From contig NZ_JAHWXP010000001.1 of assembly GCF_019857185.1 (NCBI RefSeq), forward strand, positions 124,001 through 188,000: 64,000 nt of DNA, read 5' to 3'. The notes below the pieces were generated by a model. The model did not search any database and was not told the origin of the DNA. It saw only the letters and a list, made by a program, of their open reading frames with translations. Position numbers and translations under genes: made by a program. Positions 17,323 to 25,567 of the stretch are shown one piece after another. The stretch comes from Alteriqipengyuania abyssalis (GTDB taxonomy: Bacteria; Pseudomonadota; Alphaproteobacteria; Sphingomonadales; Sphingomonadaceae). The stretch's first letter is position 1, and every line of letters begins with the position of its first letter.

Positions 17323-18635
17323 AAATTCGTATTGCCAGCCTGCTCGTATCGGTCGCAGCCGGCTCAGTTCTCGCCTCCCCTGCGGCGGCGCAGCATGCCG
17401 GTCATTCGCCGGCGGAAGCGCAGCAAAGCGCCGAGGCGCAGGCTGACGCGAAGACAAAGTGCGAGGAAGAAGCCGAGCGCCATCGCGAAATGGGGCATCC
17501 GGTTGCAGATGGAGCATGCGAACCGGCTGCCCAGCCTGAAGCCGCCATGGACCGCTCCGAGATGGATCATTCAATCATGGATCATGGTTCGATGACAGCT
17601 CTAGATGGCCATTCTGGCATGACAGTGCCGATGGACGCTGCCCGTCCACAGGCATCGCCCGAAAGTCATGACGGAATGGATCACGGCTCGATGCCGCAGG
17701 GCAAGCCCGCCGAAGACGCGATGGATCATTCGCAGATGAACCACGGCGAGATGGGGCAGGCGAACGCAGACAGGTCGTCGATGGACCATGGGCAGATGGA
17801 TCACAGCCAGATGAACCATGGGCAGACGCCTTCGCAGGAAATGCAGGGCATGGACCATTCGGCGATGCAGATGGGCGCGGACGATGATATCCCGCTGCTG
17901 CCGCCTCCCCCCGAAGCCGGGAGCGGCCCAGCGCGCGCGGCGGTCGCCATCTGGGGCGAGGAAGCCATGAACGAAGCGCGCCGCGAGCTTATCCGCGAGA
18001 CTGACGGAGGAATGCGCTTCTGGTTTCAGGGCGACAGGCTCGAATACCGCGCCCGCGAGGGGAAGGATGGATATCTGTGGGACATCCAGGGATATTATGG
18101 CGGCGATATCGACAGGTTCTGGTTCAAGTCCGAGGGTGAGGGCAGCTTTGGCGAACCCATAGAAGGCGCCGAGGTCCAGGCGCTCTGGAGCCGCGCCATT
18201 GCGCCCTTCTTCGATTTCCAGGCGGGTGTTCGCCAGGACCTCACCGGTCCGGAGCGCACGCATGCGGTTATCGGCATACAGGGCCTCATGCCGTACCGTT
18301 TCGAGGTCGATGCTGCGGCCTTCGTGTCCACCAAGGGCGATGTGACCGCGCGGATCGAGGGCGAACTCGACCAGCGCATCACGCAGCGGTTGATCCTCCA
18401 ACCGAGAGCCGAACTCGCGCTTTCTGCGCAAGACATTCCCGAGCTGGGCATTGGAGCCGGTCTTGATCGGATCGAGGCGGGCCTGCGTCTACGCTACGAG
18501 TTCGCACGCGAATTCGCACCCTATGTCGGCGTTTCGCAAGAATGGCGCATCGGCGACAGCGCGGACTTTGCGCGGGCCGCCGGAGAGGATCCGAGCGTCA
18601 CCAATTATGTCGTCGGTGTGCGATTCTGGTTCTGA
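17319..18635 (+). CDS. copB: CopB/PcoB outer-membrane copper-resistance protein
   Basis: 438 aa. After a Sec signal (SVAAGSVLASPAAAQ) comes a ~150-residue Met/His-rich region with repeated MDHS-Q-M-N-H-like units, which probably binds copper. A CopB beta-barrel domain follows: AIWGEEAMNEARRELIRE, FWFKSEGEG, and the C-terminal NYVVGVRFWF with the aromatic end needed for outer-membrane assembly. It is coupled to copA by an ATGA overlap, as in copAB/pcoAB operons. Confidence 0.94.
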   Translation: MKIRIASLLVSVAAGSVLASPAAAQHAGHSPAEAQQSAEAQADAKTKCEEEAERHREMGHPVADGACEPAAQPEAAMDRSEMDHSIMDHGSMTALDGHSGMTVPMDAARPQASPESHDGMDHGSMPQGKPAEDAMDHSQMNHGEMGQANADRSSMDHGQMDHSQMNHGQTPSQEMQGMDHSAMQMGADDDIPLLPPPPEAGSGPARAAVAIWGEEAMNEARRELIRETDGGMRFWFQGDRLEYRAREGKDGYLWDIQGYYGGDIDRFWFKSEGEGSFGEPIEGAEVQALWSRAIAPFFDFQAGVRQDLTGPERTHAVIGIQGLMPYRFEVDAAAFVSTKGDVTARIEGELDQRITQRLILQPRAELALSAQDIPELGIGAGLDRIEAGLRLRYEFAREFAPYVGVSQEWRIGDSADFARAAGEDPSVTNYVVGVRFWF

Positions 18636-18659
18636 AATCTCAAAAAGGATAGAACTTCC

Positions 18660-19178
18660 ATGACCAAGACTTTGACGCGCATCGCGGCGACTTCGCTTGT
18701 TGCCACGCTGATACCGCTGCCAGCCTTCGCGCAGCAGATGGACCACTCTTCCCATGCGAACCATCAGATGCACGCGATGGACGCTTCGGCGGACGATGTC
18801 GCGGGCGCTGAAGAAACCCTCAAGGCCTATCGCACCGCTCTTGAAGCGGGCGACGCGCAGGCAATGCGCGCGCTCTTCGCCGAGGACTCGGCGATCTTCG
18901 AGAATGGCAAGGCCGAAGGAAGCTTTGCCAATTACATGGAGCACCATTTGGGCCCCGAGCTCGACGCGATTGTGAGCTTCACCTTTACCGACCCCACGCT
19001 GACCGTCACCCGGATGGGGCACATGGCCCATGCCTATGAGACGTATGGCTATCGCATCGAACTTAGCGATGGCCGGGTGATCGAGCGCGACGGCGTGGCG
19101 ACATCGGTGCTTGCTCACGATGCGGACGGGTGGAGAATCGTCCAGTACCATTCCTCGTCGCGCGCGCCGCGCAACTGA
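18660..19178 (+). CDS. Exported NTF2/SnoaL-like protein
   Basis: 172 aa with a signal peptide ending PAFAQQ and a short His/Met stretch (MDHSSHANHQMHAMD). An NTF2-like domain (ETLKAYRTALEAGDAQAMRALFAEDSAIFENGKAEG; the final strand GWRIVQYHSSSRAP) follows. No enzymatic residues can be assigned. It is probably a periplasmic copper-binding protein, given the His/Met tract and the place 24 bp after copB. Confidence 0.78.
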   Translation: MTKTLTRIAATSLVATLIPLPAFAQQMDHSSHANHQMHAMDASADDVAGAEETLKAYRTALEAGDAQAMRALFAEDSAIFENGKAEGSFANYMEHHLGPELDAIVSFTFTDPTLTVTRMGHMAHAYETYGYRIELSDGRVIERDGVATSVLAHDADGWRIVQYHSSSRAPRN

Positions 19179-19205
19179 TTACGGCTTTCGAAGAGGTAGC
19201 ACCGG

Positions 19206-19937
19206 TTGGCAACGCCGTCGCTGAAGCTGCGCCTGCATGTGCTCGGCAGCAAGATCCACAAATGGCTGGCGATTTTCGTCGGTGTCCAGGTTCTCTTGTG
19301 GCTGGGAACCGGCGCCCTCATGTCGTTTCTCGACCTGGAAGAAGTTCGCTCCGAACATGTCGTTTCGCGTGAACAAGAGGCGCTGCCCGCCGATGCCCCG
19401 CTCCCGGCCTGGGTCGCAAATGACGGCACTCTTGCAGCGGTAACGACACGTTCGCTCGACGGCGATGCCGTGACCGAGGTCCGAAAGGTTGACGGTAGCG
19501 TGAACCTCCACGATCCGGTGACTGGGCGTAAACTCTCCCCCATCTCGGCGGCAACGGCAAAATCCATCGCCTTGCGCGCATGGACCGGGCCGCGCACGAC
19601 CATCGAGGCCGCACGGATCGTCGATGACCCCGTCGGAACAGAGTTTCGCGGGCCATTTCCGGCCTGGCAGGTCACCTATGCCGACGAGGCTTCGACGCGC
19701 ATCTACATCGATGCCGCCAGCGGCACGCTCGGGGCGGCGCGCAGCCATACATGGCGCCTGTTCGATTTCATCTGGGGCCTGCACATCATGGACTGGACCG
19801 AGCGCGATCGCATCAACAGTTGGTGGCTTCTGCTGTTCGGCATTGGCGGCACGATCATAGCCCTGTCGGGTTTCGTCCTGCTTGCGAACCGGATGCCGAG
19901 GCTGCGCCGCCGCGCAAAGAAGAGCAAGCTCGCCTGA
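19206..19937 (+). CDS. PepSY-domain membrane protein
   Basis: 243 aa with a TM helix at ~15-40 (HKWLAIFVGVQVLLWLGTGALMSF), a periplasmic region with a PepSY-like part (AWQVTYADEASTRIYIDAASGTLGAAR) and a C-terminal TM helix around 205-228. The start is a TTG at 19206 with GAGG about 10 nt upstream; no ATG suits better. PepSY membrane proteins are linked to iron/copper reductases and peptidase inhibition. It is the last gene of the copA-led run. Confidence 0.72.
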   Translation: MATPSLKLRLHVLGSKIHKWLAIFVGVQVLLWLGTGALMSFLDLEEVRSEHVVSREQEALPADAPLPAWVANDGTLAAVTTRSLDGDAVTEVRKVDGSVNLHDPVTGRKLSPISAATAKSIALRAWTGPRTTIEAARIVDDPVGTEFRGPFPAWQVTYADEASTRIYIDAASGTLGAARSHTWRLFDFIWGLHIMDWTERDRINSWWLLLFGIGGTIIALSGFVLLANRMPRLRRRAKKSKLA

Positions 19938-20090
19938 GCCCATGGGGCCAATGTGCGTGGGAGAACGCCTTACCCCCGTTCGCCAGGCCGAACGGGCCAG
20001 GAGCCGAATGCGTTCGACGATCGCGATGGTGCCGCCATCAGACGTGATACGGCGGACGCACATCGTCGCGCCAATACCATCAAATTAATG

Positions 20091-20116
20091 TGAGGGGCAC
20101 GCGGCTGCCGTGCGTA
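20091..20116 (+). promoter_or_regulatory. Predicted ECF-sigma promoter for the DUF2231-lipoprotein pair
   Basis: TGAGGGG, 15 bases, CGTA, about 50 nt before the DUF2231 ATG. It is the only promoter-like signal seen in the 229-bp gap after the PepSY gene. Confidence 0.7.
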
Positions 20117-20166
20117 TCAGGCACATAGGTCGCACTTTAGCTGCAGGGTTGGGAGACATACGAGAC

Positions 20167-20838
20167 ATGAAAGCCCCCTCATTTTTGGCGCTGCTCGCCG
20201 CAAGCCTGCTCTTCGTCGGACCCGTTCAGGCTCATGGCGACGAAAAACACGGCGAAGAGGCGAGCGCCGCGCCTGCTGCCACCAATGGCGATGTGCACGA
20301 CCAAGCGGCCAGGGCGCAGATGGGCGAGACTGCGGATGCTGGCGAATCCTCCGGCGCGCACGATGAAGCGGGCGGAGGTCATGACGAGTCCGGTGACCAT
20401 GCGAATGAGGGCGAAGCCGGCGTCATGGCCGTACTGAAGAAGCTGCATCCGGCAACGATCCATTTCCCGATCGCCTTGTTTTTCATGGCTGCGGCCACCG
20501 AATTGTTCGTGATGCGCCGGAAAGAAGCGGGCCTGGAAAGTGCGGTGCGCGTACTCGTCTACGGCGGAGCGATCGGCGCAGTCGTCGCAGTTCTGTTCGG
20601 ATGGATTCACACCGGCCTTTGGTTCGGAGGCGATGCCGTCATGCAGGTCCATCGATGGAACGGGATGCTGATCGCGGTCCTCGGTGTGGCAATGGCATAC
20701 CTCGCGAGCAGGCCGAGCCAGAGCCGCGCATGGTTGCGTACGGCTATCTTCTCGATGGCAGCACTTATTCTGGTGCAGGGCTTCCTTGGCGGCGAACTCG
20801 CGCATGGGCCAAACCATCTCGGAATTTCCTGGCTCTGA
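20167..20838 (+). CDS. DUF2231 membrane protein with His/Asp-rich N-terminus
   Basis: 223 aa. A signal peptide (FLALLAASLLFVGPVQA) precedes a ~70-residue His/Glu/Asp/Ala-rich periplasmic stretch (HGDEKHGEE, HDEAGGGHDESGDH). Four TM helices with the DUF2231 signature KKLHPATIHFPIALFFMAAATE follow. The family is uncharacterised but common in heavy-metal clusters. I chose the ATG at 20167 because it gives a proper signal peptide; an upstream ATG at 20110 would place the ECF promoter inside the gene. Confidence 0.82.
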   Translation: MKAPSFLALLAASLLFVGPVQAHGDEKHGEEASAAPAATNGDVHDQAARAQMGETADAGESSGAHDEAGGGHDESGDHANEGEAGVMAVLKKLHPATIHFPIALFFMAAATELFVMRRKEAGLESAVRVLVYGGAIGAVVAVLFGWIHTGLWFGGDAVMQVHRWNGMLIAVLGVAMAYLASRPSQSRAWLRTAIFSMAALILVQGFLGGELAHGPNHLGISWL

Positions 20839-20852
20839 AGGAGTTGAACAGC

Positions 20853-21260
20853 ATGCGTACTTCCAGGTCAAAAACAGCGATCGCATTTTTCGCGATTGCG
20901 CCGATGATGTCCGCTCTCGCCGCTTGCGACGAAGCGCAGGAGAGCACACCGACCTCAGAGGTGTCGCCGATGGGCGAAGCAGCGGTGATGCCCGGCATGG
21001 CACCCGAGGGTGGTCTTGCAGACCCGACAACCTCTACCTCCGAAAGTGAGTCAGTGGCTGCGCGGCAGGACGCTCTTTCGACAGGCGATGCTGCCGCGCC
21101 CGCGTCTCGGCGAGCCGCCTCTCCGGTACCACGTGCAACTGCCACATCCGCCGCGCCGGCACCGCGCGCGCAACCCGAGAGCGAGGCGACCCCGCCCGCC
21201 GATCCCCATGCCGGCCATGACATGTCCTCGATGGCCGATCACGACATGGAAGGCATGTAA
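20853..21260 (+). CDS. Met/His-rich lipoprotein
   Basis: 135 aa with a lipobox (SALAACDEA), a long Ala/Pro/Ser/Glu low-complexity linker and a Met/His C-terminus (DPHAGHDMSSMADHDMEGM). GAAGGAG lies about 10 nt before the ATG. No fold is recognised. The tail suggests copper binding at the membrane surface. Last gene of the copper island. Confidence 0.75.
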   Translation: MRTSRSKTAIAFFAIAPMMSALAACDEAQESTPTSEVSPMGEAAVMPGMAPEGGLADPTTSTSESESVAARQDALSTGDAAAPASRRAASPVPRATATSAAPAPRAQPESEATPPADPHAGHDMSSMADHDMEGM

Positions 21261-21399
21261 TCCGGCGCATGGCCCATCAGTCAGGATAGTCAGGAGAAAT
21301 CGTCTGCAAGCAATCGTGACGAAAATCCGGACATCAGAAAAGGACGGCTCCGCCTCCCCCCGAAGCCCTGCGGGTCGCAGGTGCCCATGGGGCCGTTCT

Positions 21400-21438
21400 G
21401 GAACCCCGCGTGAAGACCAACCCAACGCGCGGGGTTCC
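21400..21438. repeat. Inverted repeat, 11-bp arms, at the end of the copper island
   Basis: GGAACCCCGCG and its exact complement are separated by 17 nt. No T-tract follows. It lies in a 285-bp gap that separates the metal genes from the ssb module and could be a weak terminator or an element-end site. Confidence 0.5.
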
Positions 21439-21545
21439 GTCTCTTCGTCCTCGTTGTCGTCGTGCCAGGCGCTTCCCGGCATGGCTTCGTGCTATACAAG
21501 CATTGCGCTGCCAATCGCGTGGTGGGACATGGAAAGGAACTGCCA

Positions 21546-21899
21546 ATGACCGAAAAAAGAACGGCCGGTGCGCTGTCGCGCTGGGAAGACGAAGGCGGTG
21601 CGCTCCCTTGCGGGCCGCAAGAAGCCCTCGCGGCCGATTGCGAGAAATGGGACATCCCTCCGCTCACGGATGCCGAAATAATCCAGCTACGCATAAGGGT
21701 GATCGCGCTCGAAAACATGGTGCTAGGATTATTGTCCACGGCAAGCGATCATCAGCTCACTGCGATCGAACAACTGGCCGAGTTCATCTCCCCACGCGCC
21801 GACGCGACGCAGCATCCGCTAACCTTGCACGCTGCCACACAAATGGAGAACTTTGTGGAGCGCGCTCGACGGTTTCGCGAGGAACCTTCAACGGATTGA
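21546..21899 (+). CDS. Conserved-looking hypothetical protein, 117 aa
   Basis: Starts at an ATG preceded by GGAAAGGAACTGCC. The N-terminal third is polar. The middle (PPLTDAEIIQLRIRVIALENMVLGLLSTASDHQLTAIEQLAEFI) is helical and could form a coiled coil or dimer. No family is recognised. It opens the accessory part upstream of the ssb module and has no counterpart in copy B. Confidence 0.6.
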   Translation: MTEKRTAGALSRWEDEGGALPCGPQEALAADCEKWDIPPLTDAEIIQLRIRVIALENMVLGLLSTASDHQLTAIEQLAEFISPRADATQHPLTLHAATQMENFVERARRFREEPSTD

Positions 21900-21970
21900 C
21901 TGACGCATGACCGGCCCTCGAACGCTAGCTCTCCTGCCTGCGGCTGGATCGCTGACCTGAAGAGACTGCG

Positions 21971-22240
21971 ATGGACCTCGATACGCTCCTCGTCCGCTAT
22001 TTCCGCACTGCCGATCTCGGAATGGTTGGCGCAGAGGCATTGGCATCGGGGATCGAGCGGTGCCAGGTCGATCTCGGTCTCGAGCAGGACCGGGGCAAGC
22101 GCTTTGCCTTGTGGGCCATGCTCTACCTGCTCGGGTCTGCCCCTGACCTCGACGTGGCCTTCGAGAATGAGGAAGACCGGGAAGCAGCCCGCAACTTCAT
22201 GGATCTCCTGGCGGCATCGGAAGGCGATGTGGTAAGCTGA
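21971..22240 (+). CDS. Small acidic helical protein, 89 aa (ssb module copy A)
   Basis: An acidic product of predicted helices (MDLDTLLVRYFRTADLG, KRFALWAMLYLLGSAPDLDVAF, DREAARNFMDLLAAS). No family is recognised. Its C-terminal half is repeated before the second ssb at 44386-44526, where a stop has broken it. It precedes ssb by a long structured leader, so it may be part of the same early-expressed set. Confidence 0.65.
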   Translation: MDLDTLLVRYFRTADLGMVGAEALASGIERCQVDLGLEQDRGKRFALWAMLYLLGSAPDLDVAFENEEDREAARNFMDLLAASEGDVVS

Positions 22241-22509
22241 TTGCAGCAGGGTCCTGGCACCTTCAGACCCGCACCCGACACCCATCCGGCTTTCTTCGCG
22301 AACAGTCCTGAATCAGGTCAGCTGAGGACAGCAACCCGTTCCTTTCCGGCCGTGTTGTCGCGCTTCGCGCGCCTGCCCGCACCACCCGTCATGAACAGGT
22401 TTCCCTTCGGCCCTTCAGGCCTCAGGTGCAGTCCTCCCATGCCCTGCTTCTTCTGGATGTTCGCAAGCCGGAGATAGTCTCCGGTTTGAGGAACTGAAGG
22501 ACTACTATC
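22241..22509 (+). promoter_or_regulatory. Structured ssb leader, copy A
   Basis: About 270 bases without a gene, clearly alike to 44527-44794. It holds a hairpin CGCGC/GCGCG (22459 region excluded; arms 22359-22363 and 22367-22371) and a perfect 7-bp hairpin CCGGAGA-TAG-TCTCCGG (22468-22484) that ends 25 nt before the ssb start. No T-tract follows the hairpins. A regulatory leader or a single-stranded-DNA promoter is possible. Confidence 0.55.
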
Positions 22510-22908
22510 ATGACCAATATCGCAATCCTCACCGGCCGCATCGCCCGCGATCCCGACATCCGCGAGACCCAGGGCGGCACCAACGTCACCGGGATCACCG
22601 TCGTCACCGATCGCCCCGCACGCGACAAGGACGGCAAGACCTACAAGGACGAGAACGGCTACACCGCCAAGGAAAGCGAGTTCCACCGGGTGACCTGCTT
22701 CAACGGCCTCGCCAAGACCGTCGGTCAGTACTGCTCAAAGGGCCAGCTGGTCAGCGTCCAGGGCCGCATCCACTACACCCAGTGGGAGGACAAGGACGGG
22801 GTCACGCGCTACGGCACCGAGATCCTCGCCGACAAGGTCGACTTCCTCTCCCGCGGCAATGGCTCGGGTGACGACAACGACAACACCGACGCTCCCGAGA
22901 TCGACTGA
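22510..22908 (+). CDS. ssb: Single-stranded DNA-binding protein, copy A
   Basis: 132 aa, one OB fold (NIAILTGRIARDPDIRETQGGTNVTGITVVTDRP, HRVTCFNGLAKTVGQYCSKGQLVSVQGRIHYTQWEDKDG). It ends in a short acidic tail, DAPEID, which differs from the usual DDDIPF tip. At 132 aa it is shorter than chromosomal SSB (~170 aa), as is usual for plasmid-type SSB. It differs from copy B at only six residues. SSB coats the strand that enters during conjugation and recruits repair proteins. Confidence 0.93.
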   Translation: MTNIAILTGRIARDPDIRETQGGTNVTGITVVTDRPARDKDGKTYKDENGYTAKESEFHRVTCFNGLAKTVGQYCSKGQLVSVQGRIHYTQWEDKDGVTRYGTEILADKVDFLSRGNGSGDDNDNTDAPEID

Positions 22909-22935
22909 CATCGATCCCGGTCGTGCCCCCTACGA

Positions 22936-22965
22936 AGAGGCTCTGCCGCAAGCGGCAGGGCCTCT
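22936..22965. terminator. Bidirectional intrinsic terminator between ssb and DUF6437 gene
   Basis: 14-bp stem (AGAGGCTCTGCCGC with one G-T wobble) with a very tight loop, T-rich on the plus side (TTCTTCTGT). It stands between two convergent genes. Confidence 0.75.
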
Positions 22966-22975
22966 TCTTCTGTGC

Positions 22976-23242
22976 TTACTGGGTTCCCGGCTCTGCATTC
23001 GAAGCACGGGTTGAACCGCGCGCCGTCAGTTTCTCGATCGCGGCATCCTCGCCGAGTTTCCCGAGTTCTTCGGCAACCTTCCTCAGCCCCTTCTTCGAGA
23101 AGCTTTCGAGGCCGCTTCCCAGGATGATTTCGCCGAGTTCCCTGGCCGCTTGTACTTCGAGCTCGCGTTGCTTGGCGTCGAGCGCCTCGCGGTCTGCTTC
23201 GAGCTTTTGCAGGGCTGCAATCGCGCTCCTGTTTCGGGGCAT
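22976..23242 (-). CDS. DUF6437-like small coiled protein
   Basis: 88 aa from the ATG at 23242, preceded by AAGGA. The sequence (RNRSAIAALQKLEADREALDAKQRELEVQAARELGEIILGSG, then FSKKGLRKVAEELGKLGEDAAIEKL) is a charged coiled coil followed by a helical tail. I recall this as DUF6437, found in sphingomonad conjugative regions next to traD; the name is from memory. It fills the slot between ssb and the 73-aa gene, which in copy B is taken by a different gene. Confidence 0.7.
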   Translation of the reverse strand: MPRNRSAIAALQKLEADREALDAKQRELEVQAARELGEIILGSGLESFSKKGLRKVAEELGKLGEDAAIEKLTARGSTRASNAEPGTQ

Positions 23243-23547
23243 GTGTCTTGTCCTTTTGTCCCCTCCGATCTGCTCCCCGGTTCTTTCCATGCCCGCGTCA
23301 TCGGGGTGTAGGAAAGGCAATTCGCACGCAGCAGATGTTCGATATTGGGCGGAGGTGGTGGGTCCTGGCTCATGGTTCTCCCAGCATGATGGCCTTGCGC
23401 CTCCCGCCTCAAGGACGGCGGGGCCCCACCATTTTGCCTGCCACCGGATTGCATCCGGCAGCGAACAAAATCGTCACCCCCACCGCCGCTATTGCGGTCG
23501 CCCATTCGGGCGATCCCTGACCCGGGATGCACAAGACCATCGCGCAC

Positions 23548-23586
23548 TCCTCCTGTCGTCTCACGACAGAAATCAGGAGGATTATC
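23548..23586 (+). promoter_or_regulatory. Hairpin leader overlapping the ribosome-binding site of the 73-aa gene, copy A
   Basis: A 7-bp hairpin CTGTCGT-CTC-ACGACAG (23553-23569) lies just before the Shine-Dalgarno CAGGAGGA (23574-23581). TCCTCCTG (23548-23555) can instead pair with the whole Shine-Dalgarno, and the two structures exclude each other. Copy B has an equivalent arrangement with a compensated base pair. Confidence 0.55.
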
Positions 23587-23808
23587 ATGGCCTATTCAAT
23601 GCATTGCGCCCTTCCGTCCCGGAGCTATTTCGAGGCTCTGGAAACAGCCGAGAAGAGAGCGTTGCACAGCTTCTTCGATCAGCACGTTATCGAGGATGAC
23701 GAGCTCGGGTATTTTGCCCTCGACGAGGGCGACTACAACATCTTGCCAGCGCATCTCGCAGCGCGGGTGGTCCACACGGTGCATGGCGGCATGCTCGACG
23801 AGTTTTGA
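23587..23808 (+). CDS. 73-aa conserved protein of the ssb module, copy A
   Basis: Starts at an ATG with AGGAGGA upstream. The C-terminal 45 residues (RALHSFFDQHVIEDDELGYFALDEGDYN, LPAHLAARVVHTVHGGMLDEF) are almost identical to copy B, while the first ~20 residues differ. No known family is recognised. Strong conservation of the acidic/aromatic part suggests a real function, perhaps in early establishment of the element. Confidence 0.75.
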   Translation: MAYSMHCALPSRSYFEALETAEKRALHSFFDQHVIEDDELGYFALDEGDYNILPAHLAARVVHTVHGGMLDEF

Positions 23809-23819
23809 GACTACCGACA

Positions 23820-23853
23820 GGGCGGGAACCGGGAACGGTTCCTGCCCTTTTTT
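23820..23853 (+). terminator. Intrinsic terminator after the 73-aa gene, copy A
   Basis: 12-bp stem GGGCGGGAACCG with a GGAA tetraloop and CGGTTCCTGCCC (one G-T pair), followed by six T. Confidence 0.88.
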
Positions 23854-24201
23854 CTTGTTCGCCGGGAAGTCCAACCAGGCACAAGAAACCGGTTGGGCCG
23901 GTTGCTCTGACGGTCGCCCACCGCAATGCGGCGGCGCCCGATAAATGGAGCGGGGCTGTGGACGCACTCTGTCCCGCGCATCTTTCGATGCGCTCCTGAG
24001 GGTGCGGCGTAATTTGTTCTTGGGCCCCGCGTGCACTTGCGAACCGGCATTGGGTCGGGCGGCGGGAAGCTAGGGCATGCGACAAGCCCCGCTTGCCTTG
24101 CTTCCCACGCGCCCTTGGCCGCTGCCTCTTTCGCAGGTGCTGTCTTCGGCTGGAGGCGTCCAACTGCTTTCTACCTGCATGCTGTGAGCTGCCAGGCTTG
24201 G
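23854..24201. other. Gene-free stretch before the recombinases
   Basis: About 350 bases with no supported gene on either strand. I see no promoter I can place with confidence. Together with the conserved block that follows it separates the ssb module from the integrases. Confidence 0.5.
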
Positions 24202-24319
24202 TTGCTCGCGCTCCAACATGGAGATCGGGAAAAGTCGTCCTTGATCAATCCCCCTCATTGCCTGGACCACCTCGCGCACCTGGTAACAAGAGAGCACACC
24301 GTACGCAGCCTAAGCTGCA
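24202..24319. repeat. Conserved intergenic block, left copy (possible att or oriT-like site)
   Basis: Contains TTGCTCGCGCTCCAA (24202-24216) and the 16-bp GCACACCGTACGCAGC (24294-24309). GCTGCA follows after 4 nt, so GCAGC-N4-GCTGC forms a small hairpin. Both words recur at the same spacing (92 against 93 bp) in 46492-46610. It ends 4 bp before the first recombinase start. Confidence 0.65.
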
Positions 24320-24322
24320 TTT

Positions 24323-25567
24323 ATGGAGCAAAACCTAGTAAAAACAGATAGTTCGAAATTTCTAACCCACCGGCAATCTGTGGGTGGGCAAGGCACAGCC
24401 GTTACCCACAAACGCCAATCCAATAAGCTGAAACTGACCGGTCATGTGGCCCGTCGAGCCTCACTTCCGCTCGGGATTACATGGGATAATGAACTGCCTG
24501 GCTTCGGACTGCGCAAGCGCAAGTCCGGACACCTTAGCTGGATAGTGAAGTACAGGCCCCGAGGCGTGCAGAGGATGGTGACGCTGGGACGCGCGGGAGT
24601 GGCGGCAGGTGCGCTGGGCGCTCCCGCCGCGCGCGCTGCCGCGCGCAGATTGCTCATCAGGGCTACGCTTGCCGACCTGCCGTCTGCGCCCGAGCAGAAA
24701 AAGGTCCCGCTCTTTGTCGACTTCGCCGAGGAATTCTGGACCGACTATTCGCCGCACTGGAAGCCGTCGACCAGGACGAGCTCGCGCTCGCGCATCGATC
24801 AGCTGCTCATTCCGCATTTCGGCGAACTTCCGGTCGACATGATCGCACGGTCAGACATCAACCGCTGGCGCGACACCATGACAAAGAGGGAAGGGAGCTT
24901 CAATCGCACCATCCCGATCATGTCTGTCATGATGCAGTATGCGGAAAAGCTCGGGTATCGCGCCAAATGCTCCAACCCGTGTCGCGGTGTGTCCCGCTTC
25001 AAGCGCGAGCTCCCGGAGCGCTACCTTTCCGCCGACGAATACCGCAGGCTCGGGCGCGCGTTGGCCAATCACGAGTTTGCGAACCCGTTCGTGATCCCCG
25101 CGCTTCTCTTGCTCGTTTACACGGGTGCACGTGCTTCGGAGATTGCGACCTTGCGCTGGCGCTACGTCCAGATTCCTCGACTTGCGCTACCCGACAGCAA
25201 GACCGGCCCGAAGACCATTTATCTCAACCCGCAAGCGATCGAAATTCTGAGTGGCCTCGACCGCCGGGCCGACGACCAGCTTGTCTTTCCGGCGTTGCAT
25301 CGGGAGGGACCAATCAATCTTGGAGAACACTGGATCAGGATCAGGCGCAAGGCCGCTCTTCCCGATGTCCGGCTCCACGATCTTCGCCACAGCTTTGCCT
25401 CAGCGGCCATTGCCAAGGGCATTCCACTCGCGACCATCGGCAAGCTGTTGGGGCACGCGCTTCCCGAGACGACCGCGCGCTATGCGCATCTTGCAGACGA
25501 CATCATCTCGGAGAGCGCCGACCGGATTTGTTCGAGCCTCGCCGGTGCGCTGGGCATCGCGGCGTGA
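24323..25567 (+). CDS. Tyrosine recombinase/integrase 1
   Basis: 414 aa. An N-terminal arm/SAM-like part (DFAEEFWTDYSPHWKPSTRTSSRSRIDQLLIPHFGELPVDMI) precedes a catalytic domain. The domain has Arg in YTGARASEIATLRW (~269), HDLRHSF (His352, Arg355), the LLGHA His (~378) and Tyr in TTARYAHL (~387). All required catalytic residues are present. It overlaps the second recombinase by 4 bp (GTGA). Its closeness to the repeat at 24294-24309 fits an integrase next to its own attachment site. Confidence 0.92.
   Translation: MEQNLVKTDSSKFLTHRQSVGGQGTAVTHKRQSNKLKLTGHVARRASLPLGITWDNELPGFGLRKRKSGHLSWIVKYRPRGVQRMVTLGRAGVAAGALGAPAARAAARRLLIRATLADLPSAPEQKKVPLFVDFAEEFWTDYSPHWKPSTRTSSRSRIDQLLIPHFGELPVDMIARSDINRWRDTMTKREGSFNRTIPIMSVMMQYAEKLGYRAKCSNPCRGVSRFKRELPERYLSADEYRRLGRALANHEFANPFVIPALLLLVYTGARASEIATLRWRYVQIPRLALPDSKTGPKTIYLNPQAIEILSGLDRRADDQLVFPALHREGPINLGEHWIRIRRKAALPDVRLHDLRHSFASAAIAKGIPLATIGKLLGHALPETTARYAHLADDIISESADRICSSLAGALGIAA

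Noticed and set aside
16600-17850. Short repeated units in copA and copB as a possible CRISPR or tandem repeat
   Set aside because: They are in-frame repeats coding Met-Asp-His-Gly/Ser segments; no unique spacers of regular length.
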